64,000 bases of DNA from Methanomicrobium sp. W14. Lineage in GTDB: Archaea > Halobacteriota > Methanomicrobia > Methanomicrobiales > Methanomicrobiaceae. The notes below the pieces were generated by a model. The model saw only the letters and a program-made list of their open reading frames with translations, had not been told where the DNA came from and made no database searches. This document shows, piece after piece, positions 18,162 to 26,324 of the stretch (positions are counted from its first letter, which is position 1; every line of letters begins with the position of its first letter). The position numbers and the translations under genes were made by a program. Location: positions 434,001-498,000 of the forward strand of contig NZ_JAGGMM010000001.1 in the NCBI RefSeq assembly GCF_017875315.1, written 5' to 3'.

Positions 18162-18792
18162 AGATAATCAGTACGCGTTATCCATATATAAATATTTTGC
18201 CTATCAAAATCATTTATCCAATATGCGGCCGGATCTAAGAAATCCTCCTGTTTCTGCTCTTAAAATTAAAAATCATTCAAAAAAAATTGAAACAATACCA
18301 TGGAGTAACCTTCTCTAAAAATCACATTAATATGCTTTTTAATTTAAAAAATACCTTCAAATTTTATTTTATTATGGTATCCAGATGTTTCTGCCCTTCG
18401 AAAAAGAGAGCATGTCACCAATGCAGATTTTCTGATTGCAGATTGTCCATGCCTGCGCTTTTTTTGTTAATTTTTCTGTGAGAAAAAAGCATGAAACAAT
18501 GTTTTTGTCAGGATTTATAAAATTATGATTACTGAAAAGTCTTTGATATTCTTAGACGGCTTATCTGTGATACATAGGATATGTCTTTATATAATCAAAT
18601 GTGCAGACAGTGGAAAGTCTATATACCAAATTTTACCTTCAGGGTGTCAGACACTATTAAAATCAATTTAAAGTTGCATGGTTTTGGTCATCTCTCTAAA
18701 AAGAGAATTGTCTTTTAGAGACAATATTTTTTCATAAAAAAAACGTTATTATCTACAGTTATGCAGAAAATGTAACGGAGGTGACACCTTTA
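18162..18792. other. Gene-free AT-rich region
   Basis: Contains the HTH operon promoter at its left end and the terminator-like inverted repeat at its right end. In between lie GTGTC-A-GACAC (18644-18654), an 11-bp palindrome, and a TATA-like CTATATACC (18619-18627). Short open frames here have no ribosome sites and look random. I see no RNA gene. Confidence 0.4.
18693..18721 (-). terminator. Inverted repeat after the ArgE/DapE gene
   Basis: TCTCTAAAA (18693-18701) and TTTTAGAGA (18713-18721) form a perfect 9-bp stem with an 11-nt loop, about 70 nt past the stop of the leftward peptidase gene. It is AT-rich and not followed by a strong T-run on the minus strand, so the terminator call is tentative. 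Confidence 0.35.
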
Positions 18793-19971
18793 TTACAGTT
18801 TTACTTGCATGTAGCTTTTCAGGACGCCGGAATAGATTTCAGTCGCCTTAAAAAGGTCATCTGCAGATACCTTCTCGTTTATACCATGTATTGTTTTGAT
18901 ATCTCCCGGCCCGTATTCAAGGACATTAAAACCGCTTTTCCTAAGATACCTTGCATCGCTGGCTGCCCACTGGACTATCGGGCAGGGTTTACTCTCGTAA
19001 ACCCTTTCAACCTCTCTGCAGACAGTTTTTACCAGTTTTGAATCCGGATGCGTAATGTTTGGGTCGGATTCTTCATGTACCTTTATTTCAAAAGACTGAC
19101 AGCTCTTATAAAGTTCATTCTTTACATAGCCGGTGCTGCATCCCCAGGGAATTCTTGTTTCAAGCTCAAGAGTGCATTTCTGTGCCGTAATATTCATCTC
19201 TTCACCGCCTGTTATCTTCCCCGGATTATACGTAACTTTTTTCAGCACTTCTTCAGCGTTGGAAATTCCGAAAAGCTTAGAAAGTACACGTGAAGATCTG
19301 GCAATTATCTCTTCAATATCAGGACTGCATGAAAATGTTTTGCAATAGAGGCGTTTTACAGAGTCCAGAAATTTTGATGCATTCATTATAGCACTGACTC
19401 CTACAGCAGGATACAGGGAGCCGTGACCCGGAACACCGGTGAAATTGATTTTCATTCTTAAAAGCCCCTTCTGCCCTATCGCAGGGTTCAGGTGAGGAGT
19501 TGGTTCTGCGATAATGCAGTCGCAGGGATGAATTATCTTTTTTGCAAGAAGAAACTGTATGCCAGCTTTTCCTCCGTTTTCCTCGTCGCAGACGAAACAG
19601 AGGTTACAGGGAAGGTCGAACCCGTCTTCGATGGTTTTTGATATTGAATATAATATTGAAGCACAGCCGCCTTTCATATCTGTAGAACCCCGGCCGTATA
19701 CAAAACCCCCGGAAATTTCTCCTGAAAATGGTTTTTTGTTCCAGCCTTCATCAATTGCAGGAACGACATCAAGGTGACCTGAAAAAAGGAGAGGTCTTTT
19801 TTTATAATCTGTATATATGTTGCATCTTCCTGCACCGTCATCTGTCGATTTATACTTAAGACCCTTTTTTTCAAGAAAATCCCCTATGTAATCCGCAACT
19901 TCTGCTGTTTTTCCCGGGGGATTTTCACTTCTGATCTTTACAAGATCAGAACATATTTCTGAAACATTCAT
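18793..19971 (-). CDS. M20 family peptidase, ArgE/DapE type
   Basis: A 392-residue binuclear zinc amidohydrolase. Metal-binding and catalytic motifs: SGHLDVVP near residue 74, GRGSTDMKGG near residue 94, CDEENGG near residue 129 and AEPT near 155; the dimerisation insert follows. Family members remove acyl groups from amino acids (succinyl-diaminopimelate, acetylornithine). Since dapA, dapB and asd are in the window, a role in lysine synthesis is tempting, but methanogens commonly use the aminotransferase DapL route, so the substrate is open. Hypothetical gene upstream ends 3 nt before the ATG; likely one operon. Confidence 0.85.
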   Translation of the reverse strand: MNVSEICSDLVKIRSENPPGKTAEVADYIGDFLEKKGLKYKSTDDGAGRCNIYTDYKKRPLLFSGHLDVVPAIDEGWNKKPFSGEISGGFVYGRGSTDMKGGCASILYSISKTIEDGFDLPCNLCFVCDEENGGKAGIQFLLAKKIIHPCDCIIAEPTPHLNPAIGQKGLLRMKINFTGVPGHGSLYPAVGVSAIMNASKFLDSVKRLYCKTFSCSPDIEEIIARSSRVLSKLFGISNAEEVLKKVTYNPGKITGGEEMNITAQKCTLELETRIPWGCSTGYVKNELYKSCQSFEIKVHEESDPNITHPDSKLVKTVCREVERVYESKPCPIVQWAASDARYLRKSGFNVLEYGPGDIKTIHGINEKVSADDLFKATEIYSGVLKSYMQVKL

Positions 19972-19974
19972 AGT

Positions 19975-20523
19975 CTAATTTTTTGATTTTAGGAACTCGC
20001 TGAAAAGTACATCAAGAGAACCTTCCCTGTATATGCTTTTAATCAGTTTTTGATCAAAGAACTCCTCTATCCACTGGTTAAAAGAGCCTGCCGGAGTAGG
20101 CTGGTTGCTGTCGGGGTCAGTAGAAATCCTAAAGCTTCTGTATTCCGCACGATTTGATTTGTCATATATTGATTTCCAAAGGTAAGGCAGCGAATCGAAC
20201 TTGTCCCTGTGGTTTGATTTAAGCCAGTTTATGAATTCCGGGAAATGTGCCCTGTCACCTTTTTTTTCTTCTTCAATTCTCCACCGCATATACTCCATAT
20301 TCATTTTATTTCTTATATTGTGATAATTGAAGGCAAGTATGCATATGGAGAAGTCAATATGTGCAAGTGTATCCATGAAATAAAAATACAGTACCTGGTT
20401 GAAGTCCCCAACCGATTCAAGAACAAGTGATTTCGAATATAAATTGTCCAGAACCTGATGATACTCGTTTTTTTCCTGAAGCATGTTTAGGTATTGATTT
20501 ATATCCCAGAAAAATATTTGCAA
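19975..20523 (-). CDS. Hypothetical protein
   Basis: I do not recognise this 182-residue protein. It is rich in aromatic and charged residues, with no signal peptide or membrane helix. The middle resembles an alpha-helical bundle (LVLESVGDFNQVLYFYFMD and EYMRWRIEEEKKGDRAHFPE). The outermost start is TTG; an internal ATG at 20484 would shorten it by 13 residues. It sits between moaA and the ArgE/DapE gene on the same strand, with 3 nt to the latter, so it is probably co-transcribed with it. Confidence 0.65.
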   Translation of the reverse strand: MQIFFWDINQYLNMLQEKNEYHQVLDNLYSKSLVLESVGDFNQVLYFYFMDTLAHIDFSICILAFNYHNIRNKMNMEYMRWRIEEEKKGDRAHFPEFINWLKSNHRDKFDSLPYLWKSIYDKSNRAEYRSFRISTDPDSNQPTPAGSFNQWIEEFFDQKLIKSIYREGSLDVLFSEFLKSKN

Positions 20524-20544
20524 GTATATGCAAAAAAAAGACTG

Positions 20545-21423
20545 TCACCTGAAAAAAGGTTCTCTTCTGCCTACAGCAAGTTTAAATAGTTCTTCAAGTT
20601 CAACGCCGCGTTTACCTTTTATATCGATATGGTTGTCATGTCTTAGAAGGCACGGTTTTAATTCCCCGTCTGACGTAACTCTCAGCCTGTTGCAGAAAGC
20701 ACAGAACTCATTGTTGTGCATAGGTCTTACGACTTCTATTTCGGCGCCGTCTATGCAGTATTTTTTCCTGTGGTGCATACGCCTTGTGTAAATTATTTTT
20801 GACCTTTTTTTCAGCTCTTTTTCGATAGAATCCATTTCATTATCATTATCTTTGGATTTTAAATCCATATACTCAATAAACTGGAGTATTATATCATTTT
20901 TATTTTTTACAAAAGATATGAAGTCTTCTATTTCATCGTCATTACAGTCTCTTAGTATTACCACGTTCAGTTTTACCGGAGTTAATCCTGCCTCTATAGA
21001 AGTGTCGATTCCTTCAATAACCCTCTGAAGGTAATCTTTTCCGGTAATTTTCCTGTATTTTTCAGGTTTCAGGCTGTCAAGACTTACGTTTACTCTTGAA
21101 AGTCCGGCATCCTTGAGGTCATATGCCATCCCGGAGAGAAGAGTGCCGTTTGTTGTCATGGACGATTCCATTGACGTGGGAACGGCTTTTACAATTTCAA
21201 TAATATCTTTTCTTAGTGTAGGTTCGCCACCGGTAAATTTGACACTTTTCATATTGAATTTGGCAGCTGTTTTTAGTATCTCGGCTATATCTTCAAAAGA
21301 AATTTCTTCTTTGGGAGATACCTCGCCTTCCCTGTGGCAGTACCTGCATCCAAGATTGCATTTGGAAGTCAGGCTGATTCTGATATTTGTAACAGGCCTG
21401 TTATAACTGTCCGTCAGAAACAT
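20545..21423 (-). CDS. moaA: GTP 3',8-cyclase MoaA
   Basis: Radical SAM enzyme, about 292 residues, that converts GTP in the first step of molybdopterin synthesis. The SAM cluster motif CNLGCRYC is near residue 25, and the second cluster for GTP binding is CAFCNRLRVTSDGELKPC near the C-terminus. I use the ATG giving MFLTDSYNRPVTNIRIS, the usual N-terminus; an ATG nine codons upstream also exists. The 5' end overlaps the end of rlmE by about 23 nt. Molybdopterin is needed for formylmethanofuran dehydrogenase. moaB lies apart at 48593-49081. Confidence 0.93.
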   Translation of the reverse strand: MFLTDSYNRPVTNIRISLTSKCNLGCRYCHREGEVSPKEEISFEDIAEILKTAAKFNMKSVKFTGGEPTLRKDIIEIVKAVPTSMESSMTTNGTLLSGMAYDLKDAGLSRVNVSLDSLKPEKYRKITGKDYLQRVIEGIDTSIEAGLTPVKLNVVILRDCNDDEIEDFISFVKNKNDIILQFIEYMDLKSKDNDNEMDSIEKELKKRSKIIYTRRMHHRKKYCIDGAEIEVVRPMHNNEFCAFCNRLRVTSDGELKPCLLRHDNHIDIKGKRGVELEELFKLAVGRREPFFR

Positions 21424-22009
21424 TTGAGAATCCTTTGAAGTTTTTTGCAATGATATAAGCCTCTGTGCTTCCTCTGCGGGTGGCTTTTGTCCTGTAAACC
21501 TTTACTGCGTAGAAGTTGTCTCTTGTTGTGTTTAAAAGTTCTGCAAACATTTCACCCTGAAAGGATTTAACGACAAAATTACCGCCTGGTTTTAATATAA
21601 GACATGCAAAATACAAAGCCTGTTCACAGAGGCCTATCGCCCTTGCCTGATCATAAGACTTCTGCCCGGACAGTTTCGGAGCCGCATCGCAGACTACGAC
21701 ATTGACCACGTCAACATAAGACAATACCTGTGCCTGCGTTTTTTCGGATGTGAAGTCCCCGCGTATGGTTATCACGTTTTCTACCGGTGCTATCTGGTTG
21801 AGGTCTACTGCTACTACCTGTCCGTCGGTCATATCGCGAATTGCCTGCGACCAGCTCCCCGGCGCTGCTCCGAGATCAACTACATTGTCATCTTCCCTTA
21901 TTACGCCAAATCTTTTTTGAATATCAAGAATCTTGTATGCCGCACGAGACCTGTACCCTTCACGCTTTGATTGCCGGTAATACTTATCTGCGCCCCATTG
22001 TGAACCCAT
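21401..22009 (-). CDS. rlmE: 23S rRNA (uridine-2'-O)-methyltransferase RlmE (FtsJ)
   Basis: A 202-residue SAM-dependent RNA 2'-O-methyltransferase. The N-terminus has SKREGYRSRAAYKL-like sequence (SKREGYRSRAAYKI); motif I is VVDLGAAPGSWSQ near residue 44; the catalytic K-D-K-E tetrad is met by Lys in RAAYK, Asp in VVCDAAP, Lys in FVVKSFQG and Glu in TEAY. FtsJ homologues methylate U2552 in the 23S rRNA A-loop; in archaea tRNA may be an alternative target. Overlaps moaA downstream. Confidence 0.92.
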   Translation of the reverse strand: MGSQWGADKYYRQSKREGYRSRAAYKILDIQKRFGVIREDDNVVDLGAAPGSWSQAIRDMTDGQVVAVDLNQIAPVENVITIRGDFTSEKTQAQVLSYVDVVNVVVCDAAPKLSGQKSYDQARAIGLCEQALYFACLILKPGGNFVVKSFQGEMFAELLNTTRDNFYAVKVYRTKATRRGSTEAYIIAKNFKGFSNVSDGQL

Positions 22010-22392
22010 ATTTATCCCTATTAAATGCCTTTTTTAATTTTCTTCAATTTTCCACTTCAATGGCAGACTTTTACTGAATATTTTGAAAAAAATACTATCC
22101 GATAATTGCTTATGTATATAATTTACTCTTTTGATGAAATATAACTTATGAGTTTAATAAATAATAACTGCCGTAACAAATTACGCTTAAATAGTTTATA
22201 ATAGAGTTATATATAATCAGTTGTGATCAACCGATGCAATTTGCTCCTGATTGTTGTGATTGCAGGGGCAAAAGCATCCTGACATAACTTCAGAGAGACA
22301 AAAAGCCGTTTTCAGGCTTAACGTAAAATTCCAAAGAGGTTTTTAAAGCAGAGCCAACAATTTATATGTTATAATTCAAACGGGGTAAATAA
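22010..22392. other. Divergent promoter region of rlmE and pcn
   Basis: Between the leftward rlmE and the rightward PCNA gene. TATA-like stretches occur at 22193-22203 (TAGTTTATAATAG) and 22207-22216 (TTATATATAA), both facing right. The region between them and pcn holds the strong hairpin annotated separately; the leader to the PCNA ATG would be unusually long, about 150-170 nt. Confidence 0.45.
22233..22278 (+). other. Strong hairpin in the pcn leader (candidate cis-RNA or small RNA)
   Basis: GATGC (22233-22237) and TTTGCTCC (22240-22247) pair with GGGGCAAA (22265-22272) and GCATC (22274-22278). This gives 13 base pairs with a small AA/A internal loop and a 17-nt apical loop. GTGATCA before it, CTGA in the loop and CTGA after it resemble C/D-box spacing, an alternative reading with imperfect C boxes. 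No T-run follows, so it is not a simple terminator. Confidence 0.4.
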
Positions 22393-23136
22393 ATGTTGAA
22401 GGCAACCATAAATACTGAAATTTTTAAGGAAACAGTTGACGTTATAGTGGCAATCGTGACGGAATGCCGTCTGAATGTAAGTGAAGCAGGGTTTATGGCC
22501 CGTGCTGTTGACACAGCAAACGTAGCAATGATCTCTATTGAGCTTTCATCAGGTGCGTTCTCAAAATATTCCGCAACAGAGACTGTTGTGGGAATTGACG
22601 TAAACAAGATGAAGAACATTGTGGGTATGATGGGAAAGGAAGATGCTATATCCCTTGACCTGGCAGAAGGGGGCTATAAAATGGAACTTGCATTCGGCGG
22701 GTACAAGTATTCCCTGGCACTTCTGGATGTTAATACGGTCAGAAAAGATCCTAACATGCCGACAATACAGCTGCCCGGGAAAGTTGTCATATCCGGTTCT
22801 GAATTAAATGACGCAATAAAGGCGGCGTCTCTTGTTTCCGATAAAATAGCATTCGGTATAAACCCTGAAAAAGGTACTTTTTACATGGAGGCCGACGGAG
22901 ATACCGATCATATCAATCTTGAAATCAGTGGAAGCGATCTGAAGTCATTTGTACCTGCAGAAGCGCGTTCACTGTTTTCCCTTGATTACCTGAAGGATAT
23001 GGGCCGGGTTATGAGCAGGGCTGAAGAGGTTGAAATCCAGATCGGAGTTGATCACCCGGTAAAATTTGCATTTAGTATAGCAGATGGCAACGGAAAAGTC
23101 GAATATCTGCTTGCACCACGTATAGAAGCAGACTGA
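22393..23136 (+). CDS. pcn: DNA polymerase sliding clamp (PCNA)
   Basis: A 247-residue PCNA homologue; it forms the trimeric ring that tethers DNA polymerase and other replication proteins. N-terminal MLKATINTEIFKETVD, the sequence FMARAVDTANVAMISIEL of the first domain, and the C-terminal VEYLLAPRIEAD are characteristic. Length is standard. A GGGGT ribosome site precedes the ATG. The primase large subunit gene follows after 17 nt, so this is a replication operon. Confidence 0.97.
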   Translation: MLKATINTEIFKETVDVIVAIVTECRLNVSEAGFMARAVDTANVAMISIELSSGAFSKYSATETVVGIDVNKMKNIVGMMGKEDAISLDLAEGGYKMELAFGGYKYSLALLDVNTVRKDPNMPTIQLPGKVVISGSELNDAIKAASLVSDKIAFGINPEKGTFYMEADGDTDHINLEISGSDLKSFVPAEARSLFSLDYLKDMGRVMSRAEEVEIQIGVDHPVKFAFSIADGNGKVEYLLAPRIEAD

Positions 23137-23153
23137 TTTATCTTATAATAGTT

Positions 23154-24260
23154 ATGCTCGTTGAACTTGACAAGAAAGATCTGGCAAAATACCCATTTTT
23201 AAAGGAAGCACAGAGCCTTGTCGGCAAAAGGGCTGATTCAATAGAACTTTTTTTAAAGAGCAGGTTCGGCGGCAGGATTGGAGAACGGGCTGTAATCCGT
23301 ATAAAAGCGGCTCTGGAGTCTGATTTTGTATTCAACGAAATAAGGCTGGATAACCCCGAGGATGAAATCCTTTCATATGCGGTGTCAAGGCTTATTGTGT
23401 CCTGCATGAAAGAGCGGCAGATGGTAGATAAACTCTGCCGTTATGAGTCTGAACGTGCTTCATATTTTCTTCTGACCGAGGAATACCCGAAAAAAGAGTA
23501 TGTTGCAAAAAGTGTCGGAATTACCTTTGGTGCAGACAAAATCAGGGTCTCCGATTATGTGGAGCTTGTCCCTAATCTGCGTGATGCAAAGTGGCAGCTT
23601 GTAAACCGTGACGTATCCGAAGGTTATGTCTTTATACAGAAGGATGAGTCTGATGAACTTTTAAAGGAGAGAATTCGTTCGGTTCTTCACAGCCAGCTGC
23701 CTCTTCCTGTGACTGAAAGTCTGTGCAGTCTCCTTGAATCCTCGTCAGGGGAAATCTCACGAGTATACCAGGAAAAACTTGTCGAACAGTTCGGTGAGGT
23801 TGACGAGGGTGCATTTCCCCCGTGCATGAAGGCTATAATCAATGCCGTATCGGCGGGGACAAATATACCTCACACGGCAAGGTTCTCCCTTACCGCGTTT
23901 ATGCATACCATAGGGATGGATACGACAGGAATAGTGGAGGTGTACACACGTGCACCTGATTTTGACGTTGAGAAAACCCTTTACCAGGTGGAACATATTT
24001 CAGGAAGAAGCGGTACTGAGTATACTCCTCCCGGGTGTGCGACAATGAAAACTTATGGATTGTGCGTAAATCCTGACAGTCTCTGCAAAGGAAAAAGCAT
24101 AGCTCACCCTTTAAGTTACTATAAGTTGCGTAAAAAACACCTCGATAAAAAAAATCAGGAAAAAGAACATTCTGTTAAAGACAAAATTTCAAGCGATAAA
24201 GACAGCCTGAAAGACACAGAAATGGGTAAAACAAATAATACTAAGATAAACCCCAAATAG
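23154..24260 (+). CDS. priL: DNA primase large subunit PriL
   Basis: The regulatory Fe-S subunit of archaeal primase (368 residues), partner of catalytic PriS, which is not in this window. Four cysteines for the [4Fe-4S] cluster are visible: FPPCMKAI near residue 222, and CATMKTYGLC plus SLC near residues 297-312. The C-terminal 50 residues are lysine-rich and probably disordered. Starts 17 nt after pcn, so it is co-transcribed with the clamp. Confidence 0.94.
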   Translation: MLVELDKKDLAKYPFLKEAQSLVGKRADSIELFLKSRFGGRIGERAVIRIKAALESDFVFNEIRLDNPEDEILSYAVSRLIVSCMKERQMVDKLCRYESERASYFLLTEEYPKKEYVAKSVGITFGADKIRVSDYVELVPNLRDAKWQLVNRDVSEGYVFIQKDESDELLKERIRSVLHSQLPLPVTESLCSLLESSSGEISRVYQEKLVEQFGEVDEGAFPPCMKAIINAVSAGTNIPHTARFSLTAFMHTIGMDTTGIVEVYTRAPDFDVEKTLYQVEHISGRSGTEYTPPGCATMKTYGLCVNPDSLCKGKSIAHPLSYYKLRKKHLDKKNQEKEHSVKDKISSDKDSLKDTEMGKTNNTKINPK

Positions 24261-24370
24261 AATTTAGTGCTTTATTGATAAATATAACATGTAAATAAAC
24301 GACTCTCTGTGCGAAAGTGGCACAAAAAATATATAAAAAAACTGTTTTTTTAATTCTTTCAGTTTGAAGT

Positions 24371-24592
24371 CTATGTCCTGATATTGTTTTTGCTGATGTA
24401 ATACCCTCCTGCGCTCATAAATAATATAAAGAGGACTATTGCAGCCAGTGTTGCGTATGCCGCGGGGAAAATGGCCGGAAGGACTGCAAGGCACAGTATG
24501 AGTATTATTATGCTGCTGATTGCTGTCACACAGTCTAAAACCACTGAATTCATACAGTCTGTTTTGTTCTTATATGATAAAGAAATATTCAT
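24371..24592 (-). CDS. Small two-helix membrane protein (putative)
   Basis: A 73-residue open frame with two strongly hydrophobic helices separated by a short turn (SSIIILILCLAVLPAIF and YATLAAIVLFILFMSAGGYYI). No recognised family. No clear ribosome site precedes the ATG; an alternative ATG at 24553 shortens it to about 60 residues. It would be transcribed leftward from the space before the ThiN gene. The codon pattern and clean membrane topology favour a real gene, but it may be chance. Confidence 0.45.
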   Translation of the reverse strand: MNISLSYKNKTDCMNSVVLDCVTAISSIIILILCLAVLPAIFPAAYATLAAIVLFILFMSAGGYYISKNNIRT

Positions 24593-24679
24593 GTTTATAT
24601 TGAATACCCTGAATTGTCTGTACCTATTAAAAATTGGAATACAAAAAGTGAATAATGTTTGCAGGTACACCTGAATACC

Positions 24680-25237
24680 ATGCGTGACGAGGAAAAACAG
24701 AATGCTACAGACATGCTTTCGCTGGCTATGGAAAAAATAGCTGGCCTTGTTCCGCCATGGTTTATTCCGGAAGTTGGTATGAATGTCGCATATGCACTTC
24801 CCGATGCGCGTGTGACCGGCGATGTCGCAGCAGTTGAAGGCAGAATAGTAAGGCTTGGAAACAAAGTCCACCCTGTAGGAGATATAAAATTCGGCGCAAG
24901 CAGCCATGTGGCAAGAATTGTACTGACAGCCATGAAGTTTGACAGTGACATAAGAAGTGCCGTAAACATCCGTTTTTCTGAAGAGATAATAAAAAAGGCA
25001 GAAGACCTGCTCCTTGAAGTCAGGAGTTTTGACAGGGAAAAAGAGCCTTCCGGGGTCAGCACCATGGACTGGGGTGTCGCCTTCTGTTGCAGCGAGGGGG
25101 ATGTTCCCGATGTCATATATGACCGCGGAGGAGTCGGAAAAGAGCCCATGATAAGATTTCTTGGTGAGGACCCGCTGACAGTCGTCAATAATATTATTAT
25201 GATAGCCGAGCGCATAAATAATAAAAATAAAAACTAA
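24680..25237 (+). CDS. ThiN-domain protein (thiamine-phosphate synthase family)
   Basis: About 185 residues belonging to the archaeal ThiN/COG1992 family, with the signature PDVIYDRGGVGKEPMIRFLG near the C-terminus. ThiN domains fused to ThiD or HTH domains make thiamine phosphate from HMP-PP and THZ-P, or sense thiamine compounds. This is a stand-alone ThiN domain, so synthase or sensor are both possible. I prefer the ATG at 24680; a TTG seven codons upstream is also open. The S17e gene starts 12 nt after it. Confidence 0.75.
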   Translation: MRDEEKQNATDMLSLAMEKIAGLVPPWFIPEVGMNVAYALPDARVTGDVAAVEGRIVRLGNKVHPVGDIKFGASSHVARIVLTAMKFDSDIRSAVNIRFSEEIIKKAEDLLLEVRSFDREKEPSGVSTMDWGVAFCCSEGDVPDVIYDRGGVGKEPMIRFLGEDPLTVVNNIIMIAERINNKNKN

Positions 25238-25249
25238 CAGGTAAGAGAA

Positions 25250-25441
25250 ATGGGAATTAAACCGACATACATAAAGGCTCTGAGCCAGGAACTGCTTTCT
25301 AAGAACACAGGAAAGTTCACAAATGATTTTGACGGGAACAAAGTTGTCGTTGACGAAGTTGCAGTAATCGATTCGAAACGTGTCCGCAACAGAGTCGCAG
25401 GCGCAATTACAAGAAAAGTAAATAGAAAGAAAGTCATATAA
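25250..25441 (+). CDS. rps17e: 30S ribosomal protein S17e
   Basis: A 63-residue basic ribosomal protein found only in archaea and eukaryotes. Start MGIKPTYIKALSQELL and the VIDSKRVRNRVAGAITRK core match the family well, and the length is normal for archaea. A GGTAAGAG ribosome site precedes the ATG. It is followed after 7 nt by dapA, an arrangement common in Methanomicrobiales. Confidence 0.96.
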   Translation: MGIKPTYIKALSQELLSKNTGKFTNDFDGNKVVVDEVAVIDSKRVRNRVAGAITRKVNRKKVI

Positions 25442-25448
25442 GCTCTTT

Positions 25449-26324
25449 ATGTTTGAGGGAGTATATCCAGCATTAATAACTCCTTTTAAGGATAATCAAC
25501 AAAGAGAGCTGGACCTTGAAGGTCTTAAATCCAACATAGACTTTCTTATTTCACAAGGTGTCCACGGGATTGTGCCATGCGGTTCCACCGGCGAGTCCGC
25601 GACGCTTACGTTTGAAGAGCATGAGGAAGTAATCAAAAAGTCCGTAGAGGTAGCGGACGGGCGTGTCCCTGTCCTTGCAGGAACAGGTTCCAACAATACT
25701 GCGGAAGCAGTAAGGTTTACAAAAGCCGCCAGAGATATTGGTGCTGACGGTGTTCTTGTTTTGAGTCCGTATTACAACAAACCGAACCGTTCGGGACTCG
25801 TTAAGCATTACGAAAAGCTTGCAGACCTGGATATTCCTGTTGTAATCTATAATGTTCCCGGAAGGACCGGGCAGAACCTTTTGCCTGACCTTATCATAGA
25901 GCTTGCCGAATACCCTGGTATTGCTGGTATAAAAGAGGCAAGCGGGGATATAACTCAGGTGTCGGCTATAATAGAAGGCACCCGTGATTTTGATTTTACG
26001 GTAATTTCCGGAGATGATGCTATGACACTTCCGATTCTTGCCCTCGGCGGCGGAGGTGTGATAAGTGTTACGGCAAACGTCGAACCTGAAATGATGGTGA
26101 AGATGTACGAGAGCTTTGAGTCAGGTTCTCTTGATGAAGCACGTAAAATGCATTATCTGCTTTCCCCTATGTTTCGGACAATGTTCATAGAGACTAATCC
26201 GATTCCTGTCAAGACTGCCGTAGGAATGAGAGGTATGGCGGCGGGGCCTCTCAGGCTTCCCCTTGATGAACTGGACAAAGACAAAAAAGAAATTCTCAAA
26301 GGAGTTTTGGAAAGATATGATTAA
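25449..26324 (+). CDS. dapA: 4-hydroxy-tetrahydrodipicolinate synthase
   Basis: A 291-residue class I aldolase condensing aspartate semialdehyde with pyruvate, the first step of lysine/diaminopimelate synthesis. Seen: GTTGES-type motif CGSTGESATLT near residue 42, catalytic Tyr in IYNVPGRTG near residue 135, and Schiff-base Lys in GIKEASGD near residue 163. Length is standard. Its end overlaps the dapB start by 8 nt, so dapAB are coupled. Confidence 0.96.
   Translation: MFEGVYPALITPFKDNQQRELDLEGLKSNIDFLISQGVHGIVPCGSTGESATLTFEEHEEVIKKSVEVADGRVPVLAGTGSNNTAEAVRFTKAARDIGADGVLVLSPYYNKPNRSGLVKHYEKLADLDIPVVIYNVPGRTGQNLLPDLIIELAEYPGIAGIKEASGDITQVSAIIEGTRDFDFTVISGDDAMTLPILALGGGGVISVTANVEPEMMVKMYESFESGSLDEARKMHYLLSPMFRTMFIETNPIPVKTAVGMRGMAAGPLRLPLDELDKDKKEILKGVLERYD

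Noticed and set aside
18287-18481. 64-codon frame in the gap before the ArgE/DapE gene
   Set aside because: Random-looking composition, no ribosome site and no recognisable motif.
16560-18792. CRISPR array near the cas6e-like gene
   Set aside because: I looked for regularly spaced direct repeats on both sides and found none.
24371-24907. Long 178-codon leftward frame across the ThiN gene start
   Set aside because: Its first 100 codons are antisense to ThiN coding sequence; only the last 73 codons look like a protein and are annotated separately.
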